A stretch of 64,000 nt of DNA from the NCBI GenBank assembly GCA_028583605.1, contig CM053332.1, positions 18,269,555 through 18,333,554 of the forward strand, written 5' to 3'. Shown one piece after another: positions 11,001 through 20,997 of the stretch. The position numbers were made by a program, and so were the translations under genes. How positions within the stretch are numbered: position 1 is the stretch's first letter; every line of letters starts with the position of its first letter. The notes beneath the pieces were generated by a model. That model saw only the letters and a program-made list of their open reading frames with translations, searched no databases and was not told the DNA's origin. This stretch comes from Dastarcus helophoroides. Lineage: Eukaryota; Arthropoda; Insecta; Coleoptera; Bothrideridae.

Positions 11001-12807
11001 AAATTGTTGCATTTATTAGAATTCGTTTTGCAAATTTCTAATTTATCCACTACTAACTGCATTGATATAAAAATAGTACAAAACTAAGGAAAAAAAAATC
11101 AAAGCAAGTGTTCGAAATTACTGCCCCCTGCAGCAATACATTGCTCGGCTCGTCTTCTAAGGGAACTCCTTACTCTTTCGCAAATGCCTGGTGTATTGTG
11201 AATCTGGTTGAACCCATTTTCAATTCGTTCACGAAGATCATTGATATTGTCAACTGGTGTGGAGTAGATGATCTGCTTTAGATGTCCCCATAAGTAGAAA
11301 TCGAGTGGGTTGAGGTCAGGAGACCTAGCTGGCCATGGTATCGGACCTCCTCGACCTATCCATCGTTGATGATAGTTGTTATTCAAAAATTCCCTAGCAA
11401 CTGCACTAAAATGGGCAGGTGCCCCATCGTGCATTATCCACATTCGCTCTCTTGTTATAAGTGGAACATTTTCAAGTAACACTGGTAACTCTGTTTGCAA
11501 AAAATGTCTAAATGATGCTCCTGTTAACCTATGAGGTAAAAAACGGTCCAATTATAGAGTCCCCTATTATTCCTCCCCAAATGTTAAGTGAAAAATACTG
11601 CTGATCTCTCGACTGAATAACTGCATTGGGATTTTCAACTTGCCACTGATGCATGTTGTGAAAGTTAAGTATCCCGTTTCTGGTAAAACCCGCTTCGTCC
11701 GTAAATAATATGAGCGATGGAAAGTTCTCATTTTCAGCGATCTTATGCAATAGCCAGTCGCAAAATTCTATTCTTGGAGGATAATCAGCAGCAAGTAACC
11801 CTTGCACTCTTTGAAAATGATAGGGGTAAAATTGGTAAAATTTCAAAATTCGCCAGATAGTTACGTGATTTACTCCTTCGGCTAAAGCAAGTTGTCTAGT
11901 GCTGACACATGGATCTTCTTCAACTCGCTGAAGCACACGCTCCTCTAAATTAGCAACTTCTGCGTTTGGCCTTCCAACACGTTCGCCTTTGAAAACAAAA
12001 TTTCCTGTTTCACATAAACGAGCATGAATTTTCTGGAACAATTTTTCTCCTGGTAGGTGTCTATTAGGAAAACGTTCAGCATAAAGCCGTCTTGCTTCAG
12101 CACGATTACAATTTGCAAGCCCGTACATTAAATGCATATCGGCCATTTCTTGATTTGAATAGTCCATTTTATCAAAATAATGAAAAGTTAAAAAACTATT
12201 ACACTTACTATTGACAACAAAAACTGCTAAAGTTTACAGCTTACGACCAAATTTTATCAGTGGCACAAGGTCAATCTCTGGCAGATATTGTCAAGTACAA
12301 TTGTTTTCTTTACGATCAGTTTGCATGACCAACTTATTTTTTCTTATACAAATTAGTTAGAATTTCGAAGACGGGATAGGATTATTTAAACGCCTTTTTC
12401 TCGGAAACGGTTACTTTTAGCGACTTTGAGAAAGAGTACCTTTTTTGTATAAAAAATGTTGCTTTTTACGATTATGGCACTTTTGTGTCGAAATATTGCA
12501 ATACAAAAAAGTTACGGCAAAAAATAATCGCGGGCAACCCCCTACACACCACGCTACTGCTTATTTAAAAAATATGTTACATGAGAATATGCCTAATCCA
12601 ATTCTTTAACTGCTTGCCCAATTTCATGACTTTGCTACTAACCGTTAACTTTTTGTAGTAAAAAAACCACTTTAGGGGAGCCATCTTTAAATGGTCATAT
12701 CTCCGTTAGGAGGCAATTTAACGAAAAAAATGTATTTCAACATTTTTCATATTTTAATGTGTAAAATATGCTCCTGAGGTAGCGGCCCGGACTTTTGTAA
12801 CACCCTG
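11001..12807 (-). mobile_element. DD41D-type Tc1/mariner element, one end missing
   Basis: A leftward transposase with a typical Tc1/mariner terminus upstream of it: on the minus strand the element begins CAGGGTGTTACAAAAGTCC at 12807, next to TA at 12808-12809. About 640 bp of non-coding leader separate that end from the coding region. The opposite end (near 11001-11095) has no matching inverted repeat, so that terminus has been lost, apparently at the junction with the 388-bp direct repeat. Confidence 0.75.
11099..12167 (-). pseudogene. DD41D Tc1/mariner transposase, one frameshift
   Basis: Starts MDYSNQEMADMHLMYGLANC at 12167, an N-terminal HTH region of the kind annotated DUF4817 in insects, followed by a second HTH (STRQLALAEGVNHVTIWRIL). 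The DDE core shows LFTDEAGF (first Asp), MHDGAPAHFS (second Asp) and SPDLNPLDFYLWG (third Asp). I count 41 residues between the second and third Asp, which matches the DD41D group. Frames 11529-12167 and 11099-11551 overlap at a run of six T on the coding strand near 11540; one T fewer would restore the frame. All three catalytic residues remain, so the gene is nearly intact. Confidence 0.85.
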
Positions 12808-13195
12808 TATAATAGAAATATAATAAACTATTAAAAAATATAATACATATCGTAGTTGATGATGTGGGAATGCTGAAACCCATTGACGTTTTCCGCTGAC
12901 AAAAAAGGCCACATATCGCAAAAGAGAAAAAATACGAGAGTAAATCAAATATGAACTAGAATTTCCATCATGTTGCCATGAGGGCGTCGGGAGTGTACGC
13001 ATACTCATAAACATGTTAGGTGGGGATATCACGTGACTTCCTGCGCTCAAGTGAATTCCGTCCTCGCCGTTCGTCAGTTGTAAATACAATGAGTGAGCAA
13101 AAGGTTAATCCGCCCGTTGCGCAGCGCATTATTATTAAGTTTCTTGCCGTTGAAGGTGTAAAGCCCTCCGAAATTCTTCGTAGACTAAAAGCACA
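12808..13195 (+). repeat. 388-bp direct repeat, right copy
   Basis: Near-identical to 10613-11000, including the LINE tail and mariner leader. Here the mariner continues past the repeat, so this copy is joined to the parent element. Confidence 0.85.
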
Positions 13196-14015
13196 CGTCT
13201 GGGAATACTTGTTTGTAGAAAACTCAAGTGTATGAATGGCACAAAACAATCTTGGAAAGACCAATTTAATTTTAAAATGAACCCCGTTCCCTTCGTCCTT
13301 GGACCAGTGTCTCTAAGAACCAGATTAACGCTGTTCAACGCTTTTGGAAGGTGATCACCGTTTAACTGTTGGTGAAATTGCAACTCAGATTGGATGAAGC
13401 GTGCAAATAGGCGGAAGAGAAGCGAATTTTCGGTCAGAAATATGATTTTGCTTCACGACAATGCCCGCCTCCACTCAGCCAATCTGACTCATCAAAAATT
13501 AGCATTAGGCAACATTAGAATATCCTCTTTATAGTCTCAACTTATCACCATGCAATTATAATATGTTTGGGCCACTGAAAGAAGCTCTAGGAGATGAGAG
13601 ATTCCGTGATGATGCTACTGTTGAGACATTTGTGTGCGATTGCCTTCTTTTTATGATGATGGCATTAAAAACTCTCAATCTGTTGGGAAAAATGCATAAC
13701 CAAATCAACATTGGGCAACATTGGAACAACCTCCATATAGACCCTACTTAACACCATGCGATTATCATATAGTTTGGGCCACCGAAAGAAACGATTTCAT
13801 GATGATGGTGTCGTCGAGACATCTGTGCGCAATTGGCTGCAAACACGCTTCCCTTCTTTTTATGATGGTGGCCTCAAAAAACTCCCAATCCGTTGGGAAA
13901 AATGCATAACAAAATCAGAAGGTTATGTAGAAAAATAGTTAATAACTTTCGTATGTGTATCTTGTAGCAATACATTTTTAAAAACAAATTTCGGTTCATA
14001 TTTGATTTACCCTCG
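12935..14015 (+). mobile_element. Degenerate mariner element
   Basis: Ends CGAGAGTAAATCAAATATGA and, inverted on the right, TTTGATTTACCCTCG, flanked by TA at 12933-12934 and 14016-14017. Length is 1081 bp, below the usual ~1.3 kb because of internal deletion, although the C-terminal part is duplicated. Confidence 0.88.
13089..13938 (+). pseudogene. mariner transposase pseudogene
   Basis: Begins MSEQKVNPPVAQRIIIKFLA (HTH), then loses frame near 13200. A later piece near 13441-13500 reads MILLHDNARPHSANLTHQK, the second catalytic Asp block. The C-terminal segment is present twice: near 13545-13690 (FGPLKEALGDERFRDDATVE) and near 13745-13938, ending LPIRWEKCITKSEGYVEK. Multiple frameshifts and a missing first Asp region make it inactive. 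Confidence 0.85.
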
Positions 14016-14317
14016 TATATATTGTAAAAATAAATTCGTCAAGCAAATTCGTAAATGTACAGTCGAAACCGGATATAACGACACTGAAGGGACCATAAAT
14101 TACGGACGCTATAAGCGGTAGTTGTTATAAGCAATATACATAAGTATATATGTACATAATTTGAATATGCAATATGAATGTGCATATTATGTATGTATTT
14201 AATTTAAATAAACGTAATAAATAGGTATTCGCTGTAAGAACTGGTATGAAAATAAAATTTAAAAAAAATGAACAAGAAATTTATTTTAAAAATACGTTAC
14301 TTCCGTACAATTAGTTT

Positions 14318-16517
14318 TTAAAGTAATCGGTCATTTTGGTCTGTTTTTTTTTTAATTTGAATTTCAAATGTATTTTGCATTTTTCGTTTCATTTTCATTA
14401 AAATTTCTTGGTTAACATCAGAATTAAACTCTTCGTTAAGAGCGATAAATTTTTGTCGAGTTGCGATAGCGTTAATAGCCTCGCATAGTGTTGTTGGTTG
14501 AGACTGCTCGAGTTGGTCTTCGTTCCCTTCGTCAGTTTTGTGATTACTTTCCATTTCTGCTAAAATCTCTTCATCAGTAACTGAGGCACACACGGCAACA
14601 TTGTCATCTATTCCTATGAACTCATCTATTTCAATTCTTGGTTCTGTGACTAACTGAGCAGCCAATTGAGCTAGAGGTATGTTGTCCTCTTTATCTGTTG
14701 AAGACTGAAGTCGTCTTGCAAGCGGAATATCATCATCGTCCTCTTCTGCTGAAGCAGAAAGATCCTTGAAACCTACATGGCGAAAGCAGTTGACTATAGT
14801 GGTCTGTGTTATCTTTTCCCAAGCTTCTGATATCATTAGAATTGCATCCAGAATGCTTATACTTTTTGTATTTTCGCCGTTTTCAACATTCTGAAACATT
14901 TGCATCTCTTGAAGTTTTCTGTACTATGTTTTTAAAGCTTTTATCACTTCTTGGTCCATGGGTTGTAATCAGAGACTAAATAGACTGAACGTTTCAATGT
15001 TGTCTCATGCGTACAGTTGAAGCTAAAATGCGGGGAAGTGGGGAGGTGCATTCCACTACTCTTTGATATTGTCGGATTAAGTAAAATTTTATAAATACGA
15101 AACTTGCCGCGTAACGGTTCTAACGATTTAGATGAAACTTTAGAATTAGGGGCTTTTGGACCAATAGGATAATTTTTATAGGTGCTTTTTGGTAAAAGTT
15201 CAGGAGAACTATTTTCAAAGACATCTTGGTTTAATAGTAAAATAATTTTTTTTCAATACGCGACGCCTGTGTACAATATTGTTAAGCCGGTGCTGTAAAC
15301 ACGTCATGATTGCAGTGAAATGGCGACGCGCGCACGCCGATAATTGAATATTTATATATTTTATTTTTACCTACCCAAAGAATGAAACTCTTGATTTTTC
15401 TTCACTAATGTGTTCACTGAGGTTTCAACAATGATCCACAATACACTTCCCCATATTTACAGCCTATTTTCTTTAAAAAAAACCGATGTTATCTTCGCAA
15501 AGGTCTGTCAAATAATAAGAGGGCATTGCGAGCTAGATGGAGCTAGGCTTTCGCCAGGCTTCCAACTGGCTTCACTGCTTACCGTGTTAGGTTTAGTCTA
15601 TTTAGTCTCTGGTTGTAATACAGAGGTGACATTGGGTGGCAAAAAGACAAGTTTTATGCATTTTAGATTGGGAACGACAGGGTGAGCAGGACAGTTGTCT
15701 ACTAAGAGAAGAATTTGGTTACCTTTTGATTTCAATTGTGCATCCCAGTTTCGAAGCCATTTTTCAAAAATCTGTGATGTCATCCAAGACCTAGTGTTGT
15801 TTTCGTATGTTACAGGTAATGAATTAATGTTCTTAAAACAACGCGGTTTTTTAGCTTTTCCAATTACTAAAAGTTTTTGTTTACGCGATCCAGTCATATT
15901 CGCAGCAACCAATACTGTAATTTTTGCTTTAGACAACTTCCCACCCTTGCCTTGTTCCCCTTTGAATTTAAGCGTCTTATCAGGGGTCAAGTTAAAAAAC
16001 AGTGCAGTTTCATCCGCATTAAAGATTTCCTCTGGCTTGTATCCTTCGCACAGTGCAGGCCACTTATGAGGTAGCCACTCGTCCGTCACACCTTCAGGAA
16101 CACCAGCAGCTTCACCACAAACTTTTCCTGCCACAATACTATGACGAGCACGGAAACGTTGTATCCAAGATGATGAGCAATCAAAATTTTCTCTTCCCAT
16201 AAGCCGAGCGAAATCGTTGGCTTTTTGTTGCAAGATCGGACCACTTATTGGGACGTTGTTTGCTCTCTGGAGTTGAAACCATTTAAATAAAGCTTCTTCT
16301 ATAACTTTATGCGCAGATGCCCTCGATCGTTTAATTTTCAAATAATTATTTTAAAAAAGAGCTTTTATTTTATCCTTATTCTTCCAAATTGTTGATATAG
16401 TGGAGTGTAAGATCCCACATTCTTTTGCAATTTCGCCATTAGACTTGCCATTTTCTAATCTCCATATAATGTGTGATTTTTCTTCTATATTAAACACCTT
16501 CCTTTTTTTTGCGACAT
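14318..16517 (-). pseudogene. Tigger/pogo transposase, split by a MITE
   Basis: An ATG at 16517-16515 opens an N-terminal CENP-B/Psq-like HTH (NIEEKSHIIWRLENGKSNGE, after a small shift), with a stop just before 16341. The main piece, 15598-16341, holds a Tc5/CENPB-type HTH and the DDE_1 core: FNADETALFF (first Asp) and LLLVDNCPAHP (second Asp). After VTSVLQP the frame runs into the inserted element. On its far side the same frame resumes as QPMDQEVIKALK (third Asp), then one TAG near 14925 and a C-terminal acidic region at 14318-14905. Removing the MITE and one TSD copy joins the halves in frame by eye, so only two in-frame stops and one shift are otherwise needed to explain the damage. Confidence 0.88.
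14970..15611. mobile_element. hAT-type MITE inside the Tigger transposase
   Basis: Ends CAGAGACTAAATAGACT and its exact inverse (17 bp), flanked by perfect 8-bp duplications GTTGTAAT at 14962-14969 and 15612-15619. No coding potential. It interrupts the Tigger gene between the second and third catalytic Asp residues. Confidence 0.93.
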
Positions 16518-16994
16518 AATGACGTTAAAATACACTATCAAAACTAAAATTAATAAAAACAATGACACGATGGTACGTATGAACTGTCAAATGACGCACT
16601 AAGTACGCAATGTCAAAGGTCAAGGGACGCGGACGAGAGACAAAACAATCCTTCATAGAATATATTAAGGTTTAAAATAATGCTTCATTGCTTTAAGCGA
16701 TATGATGTATGGTGGTTGGTCGTTATAACCAAACAATTTCGATAAATTTCGTCGTTTTAAGCGATATGACGTTTTATCCGATGTTGTTATAGGCGGTATA
16801 TTTATGTAAGTGTTTATATAGAGATTCAGCCGGGACCTTGCCATTTCGTCGTAATAACCGATCCGTCGTTGTAAACGATGTCGTTATATCCGGTTTCCAC
16901 TGTAGTTCATTTCTAGAACAACGTGTACTTGACAGGTAACAAAAAAAACTTTGCAATCAAGTACTCAAGGATAATCTTTGACTGTTTTTAATAG

Positions 16995-17341
16995 TGTAAC
17001 GAAATGTAAATTGTGGAATTTAGTACGTACGAAAATTTTCTAGAAAAATCTGATAAGGGAAAGCGGCCGCGATAATGAAGCAAACGACAGATAAGCGTTC
17101 CAGAAATTTCGGCAAACGATAAGCCTTATCTGCCGAAAACTTCTAGAACCGAAACCAGGATCTATATAAAGGGGGTCCGGTTGGCTTTCCCATAGTCGGT
17201 CAGTCATTTAGAGTCAGTGTAGTTAATTAGTGAGTAGTTAGAAGTCAATAAGTGAGTTAGTTGTAGTGTTCCAAGTTTAGTTTGGAAATAAAGTGGTTAT
17301 AATTCACGCGTAATAATCATTCGAATCAATAGCTTGCAACA
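16995..17341 (+). mobile_element. Solo LTR, copy 1
   Basis: Starts TGTAACG and ends GCAACA, flanked by ATAG (16991-16994) and ATAC (17342-17345), a 4-bp duplication with one mismatch. Inside are a GATA-motif cluster, a TATA box (TATATAAA at 17163) and a downstream GTTAGT-rich stretch. No gag/pol and no second LTR. 4-bp TSDs and TG...CA ends fit a Ty3/gypsy-type or related LTR element. Confidence 0.8.
17051..17170 (+). promoter_or_regulatory. GATA-motif cluster plus TATA box in the LTR
   Basis: Motifs: TGATAAG 17051-17057, CGATAA 17070-17075, AGATAAG 17089-17095, CGATAAG 17117-17123, and the inverted CTTATCT 17125-17131. The last two form a near palindrome (ATAAGCCTTAT). A TATATAAA box follows at 17163-17170. 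The same order is kept at 21054-21175 and inverted in the other LTR copies. WGATAR is the consensus for GATA transcription factors; their involvement is inference. Confidence 0.6.
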
Positions 17342-18400
17342 ATACAATCCGAAAGAATGTGCACAGATGAGTTTTCTTGTTAGACTCAACTGAAAAACCT
17401 CATAAAAGCAGTTTAGTCAACAACTTTATTTTAAGCAAACGATTAACTATATTAAAAAAAATCATTTGTGAAGCAAATTAATAACATTCATATCCGAACG
17501 TTGTTCAAGGCAATAAAACATTGATCATGTAATATTCCAAATTCCACTACTGTCTTGGGGTATATTCCTAAATATTTGATTTATTACTGCGCAATCATTG
17601 ACGTGACCCAACACACAATCTGATAAATTGTAGCTAATGCTTTTTTACATGGAAAAATGGGGGAAGAGTTCGATAAAACCTGAAATAACGTATTGTAAAG
17701 GTTAAGTCCATTGACACTTCAGATTGATGGAGCTTCTGTAAATTTTTTGTAGGTGCTTGAAACTATTTTATAAAGATGGTTTTGATAGCATTTCATCTTA
17801 TCAGTTTTGAAAACTAAGTATGTGTAATATACAGATAAGGAAAAATTTTCATTGTCCATGTAAAACGCCAAGAATTGTCCCTTCCATGGTTTTCTATGGC
17901 CGCTGAACGTATTCCCCTACTTTGACGCAGCATGCTCGTATCTTCCAGTTTATGTGTTAGAAAAAACTCGTCGAGAGTTTTACAACAGACTAGAATACTG
18001 TTTAGCATACTGTAATGTTTAAAGAGTTATGTTTTTCTTCAGTATGCTTCATTAGAATTATTATTTATTTGGTTTTATTTGGTTATCAAAGAATATCTGT
18101 TTCATTTTGCTTCAGACGTTGATTAAATCAACGGACTAAAAAACAACCAACATGTGGTACGCAAATTTTAATAAAATTATTATCTGCCAGTAGTAGTCCC
18201 GCAACAAAACACTTTAGAAGGTATGATGTACTGAAATCTCCACCAGCACTGATCGCTGCGCTCTGCGTTGAATTGTTTACATCGGTGTAGGAGAATACAA
18301 GGCGCCGCCCATCTATCCCACTATTAGCTCTCAATGTTAAATCTCTCATTAACATTCCCCCTATGGACAGTGTTTGACTTTCCTGATGTGTATACTTTCG
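17342..18400. other. No gene recognised
   Basis: Moderately AT-rich DNA with only short open frames that have no recognisable domain. No clear repeat boundary is seen. Confidence 0.5.
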
Positions 18401-18407
18401 TTTCTGT

Positions 18408-18441
18408 CAACTGATATTCTTTTTCAGAAGAATATCAGTTG
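18408..18441. repeat. 13-bp perfect hairpin
   Basis: CAACTGATATTCT (18408-18420) pairs exactly with AGAATATCAGTTG (18429-18441) across an 8-base loop. It directly precedes a fragment of the second hairpin family. Confidence 0.7.
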
Positions 18442-18444
18442 CAG

Positions 18445-18545
18445 TATCTCTCTGAAGATGATAGATAGGGTTTCGAAATGCATTAGAGAAACCTTCGTTG
18501 TTGTTTAATCCTTCTTGGTTTCAAGGAACAATAATTGTACTTCAA
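18445..18545 (+). repeat. Fragment of hairpin family 2
   Basis: Contains TATCTCTCTGAAGATGATAG, then a GAAA-type segment and TTCTTGGTTTCAAGG, matching the right arm of the hairpins at 32.3-34.0 kb, diverged. Confidence 0.75.
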
Positions 18546-18571
18546 TTGTTCAATTAATTGATATAATGTAT

Positions 18572-18945
18572 TGTTACGGGCTTATCGGTTCGAATTGATT
18601 ACACTTATCGAATAATACCCACTTTATCACCAAACTAAACGCGGATCACTACAACTGGATAATGAACTCACTTATTGACTTCTTACTAACTCACTAACTA
18701 CACTGACTTTTAACTAACTGACTCGAGGGAAAGCTGACCGCCTTTTATAGTTTTGGCCCCCGGCTTCTGGAACTTTTCGGCAGATAAGGCTTATCGTTTG
18801 CCGAAATTTCTGGAACGCTTATCTGTCATTTGTTTCGTTATCACGGCCGCTTTCCCCTTATCAGATCCTTCTAGAAACTTTTTTTATTTACTAAATTCTA
18901 CAATTCTATTCTAAATTCTATTCCATCTATTTACATTGCGTTACA
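18572..18945 (-). mobile_element. Solo LTR, copy 2
   Basis: Reverse orientation: begins TGTTACGGGCTTATCGG and ends GCGTTACA, flanked by perfect GTAT duplications (18568-18571 and 18946-18949). Carries the same GATA cluster and a TATA-like box on the minus strand. No internal retrotransposon sequence adjoins it. Confidence 0.88.
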
Positions 18946-19696
18946 GTATAATGTATTTCAATTTTGGAAGATAACCAAGGATCAGTCTGAATCTGGATTC
19001 GATGTGGGTTGTCTAAAGTTTAGGCCAGCACTTAGATTTTGTGCTTTTGTGACCCAGTTCTTGTAAAATATAAAGCACCAGAGTATATTTTTGTTATAAT
19101 AAAATAAGAGATTTAACTACGCATTAACTGTGATGAATATATTAGATAATATTACGATGGATAAATGGAAAGATTTGGCTAGGATCAAAGCTAACTAGTA
19201 TTGGTCACCTCTCATCTGAGTTTAATGTAATTATAAAATTTTAGGTGTGTACTCCGCAGATATCAAAATATAAAAATATTTTAGCTTAGTTCCAAAACAA
19301 TTAAATTACTTTATATTTAATAACACCAAGAAAATTTGATGACTCTTCTGGATTCTGGATTCGATGTGGGTTGACTAAAGCTTAGGCCAGCACTAGGCCA
19401 CCCTTTCGAGCCCATTGTACTATCCTCGTGATTAAAGTGTCTTTGGTCATTCATTCAGCCACCCAACCTTGTTGAGAAACTGAAGAACGTCCTTTGGATG
19501 CGCCTCTCTCAAACTGACCACACTAGGCCAGAAGTCCCCCAGCATGGATCATCTGATTGATGCTAGTATCAGGCAGTGACACATCACCGTGTTTGACATC
19601 TCTTATCTTCTAAACAATTTCCTACAACTCGGGTCGTTTATAATTCTCAAGGACCAGTCCATTTCACCAAAATTTTTCATCTTTTTCTCTTATTAG
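18946..19696. other. Non-coding, with a short repeated segment
   Basis: GGATTCGATGTGGGTTG followed by TAGGCCAGCACT occurs near 18990-19035 and again near 19358-19395. The piece at 19650-19675 (CAAGGACCAGTCCATTTC) is the outer end of hairpin family 2. The rest (19410-19640) has a more balanced base composition but no recognisable protein. Confidence 0.5.
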
Positions 19697-20074
19697 GTCT
19701 AAATTTGTTTCGATCTTGTTAGATCTCGTCAGTTTGGTATATCCAACTCGAATGCTAACAAATGTTCCGCGAAGTAAGTACTAAAACATTCACAGACGTC
19801 AAGCGAGTGACTCTTAGTACTACCACCTATTGATCCATAGAGAAACTATGGCCATCGCCAACAATGTCGTGTGCAAGAAGAATGCAGCCTAGACTACCAA
19901 TTTATGCAGCCCTGTAAGCGTGAATAGGAGGGCTGCATGAATTTGTAGTCTAGGTTGCATTCCTCTTGCATACGACATTGTTGGCGATGGCCATAGTTTC
20001 TCTATGGACCAATAGGTGGTAGTACTAAGAGTCACTCGCTTGACGCCTGTGAATGTTTTAGTACTTACTTGTCG

Positions 20075-20175
20075 GAACATTTGTTAGCATTCGAGTTGGA
20101 TATACCAAACTGACGAGATCTAACAAGATCGAAACCTGATATTTGGTTTCCAAACTTTGAATCTAACAAATGTTC
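20075..20175 (+). ncRNA. Type I hammerhead ribozyme motif, copy A
   Basis: Core CTGACGA at 20110-20116, stem II GATC (20117-20120) / GATC (20127-20130) with loop TAACAA, GAAA at 20131-20134, and predicted cleavage after 20141 (GATA before TTTGG). Stem I starts TTTGGT (20142-20147) paired with ACCAAA (20104-20109) and reappears distally as CTAACAAATGTTC (20163-20175) paired with GAACATTTGTTAG (20075-20087), 13 perfect pairs, with shorter helices and internal loops between. Stem III is minimal; other copies read ACCGGT, a palindrome, where this one has ACCTGAT, so this copy may be weakened. Short palindromic stem III is known for metazoan type I hammerheads that act as dimers. Confidence 0.72.
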
Positions 20176-20451
20176 AAATCTATTGGTCTGTGCATTATAG
20201 AATCCTTGTCTTCTGGGAACTCTCCTAGAGAGCAACCGCTTCGCTAGGTGGCAGTGTTTCAACTGTTGGTAGTTCAGCTACCTATGATTCACTATGCACG
20301 CCTGGAGGGCTGCATGAATTTGTAGTCTAGGTTGCATTCTTCTTGCATACGACTTTGTTGGTGATGGCCGTAGTTTCTCTATGGACTAATAGGTGGTAGT
20401 ACTAAGAGTCACTCGCTTGACGCCTGTGAATGTTTAAGTACTTACTTGTCG

Positions 20452-20551
20452 GAACATTTGTTAGTATTCGAGTTGGATATACCAAACTGACGAGATCTAA
20501 CAAGATCGAAACCGATATTTGGTTTCCAAACTTCGAATCTAATAAATGTTC
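20452..20551 (+). ncRNA. Type I hammerhead ribozyme motif, copy B
   Basis: 378 bp downstream of copy A. CTGACGA 20487-20493, stem II GATC/GATC around TAACAA (20494-20507), GAAA 20508-20511 (its last A opening stem III), predicted cleavage after 20517. Stem I keeps TTTGGT/ACCAAA and CCAA/TTGG; the middle helix here reads TCGAAT/ATTCGA with more pairs than copy A; the distal helix keeps a G-U pair where copy A has a Watson-Crick pair. Base changes that keep pairing support a folded RNA. Confidence 0.72.
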
Positions 20552-20997
20552 AAACCTATTGGTCTGTGCATTATAGAATCCTTGTCTTTTGGGAACTCTC
20601 CTAGAGAGCAACCGCTTTGCTAGGTAGCAGTGTTTTAACTGTTGGTAGTTCAGCTACATATGATTCACTATGCACGCCTGGAGGGCTGCATGAATTTGTA
20701 GTCTAGGTTGCATTCTTCTTGCATAAGTCTAAACTTGTTTTTTTTTTACAAATTTCATGGTATTTCTATTGAGGTTATACCCATCTTTCTATTGATCTTT
20801 TCTTTGGCCTTCCTGAATCTCTTTTTCTCCTGGTTTTCCGTCACGTGCTCTTTTTATCAATGTATCTTCATCTGCTTTTTGAACAGTGTTCATTCCAATG
20901 TTTTCGTCTTTTTCTCACAAATTTCATTATGTCTATTGTATCGTGTATTATTCTAATACAATCTGTTCCTGTTTTTTTACTCTAGCTCCTAAGGTAT

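Larger units (their letters stand above)
14060..16902 (-). mobile_element. Tigger/pogo-type element
   Basis: Termini CAGTCGAAACCGGATATAAC (left) and, inverted on the right, CAGTGGAAACCGGATATAAC, flanked by TA dinucleotides (14058-14059 and 16903-16904). It carries a leftward pogo-type transposase gene and is interrupted by a 642-bp hAT-type MITE at 14970-15611, giving 2843 bp in total. Confidence 0.92.
19711..20726 (+). mobile_element. Hammerhead-bearing retroposon, tandem copy with inverted 5' end
   Basis: A 1016-bp insertion flanked by 14-bp direct repeats GTCTAAAYTTGTTT (19697-19710 and 20727-20740, one mismatch). From left to right: an inverted partial unit (19711-~19917), then forward units with a 378-bp period (AGGGCTGCATGAATTTGTAG at 19929, 20307 and 20685), ending in TTGCATTCTTCTTGCATA. 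The inverted part and the first forward unit form arms of about 200 bp. The inverted part is truncated within the ribozyme core. A variable-length TSD, fixed 3' end and snap-back 5' end suggest target-primed reverse transcription, as in LINEs or Penelope-like elements. No protein is encoded. Confidence 0.8.

Noticed and set aside
20065..20611. Repeated open frames on the minus strand (KRLLSRRVPRRQGFYNAQTN)
   Set aside because: They are antisense to the hammerhead retroposon and recur only because the DNA is repeated; no domain or independent codon conservation is visible.
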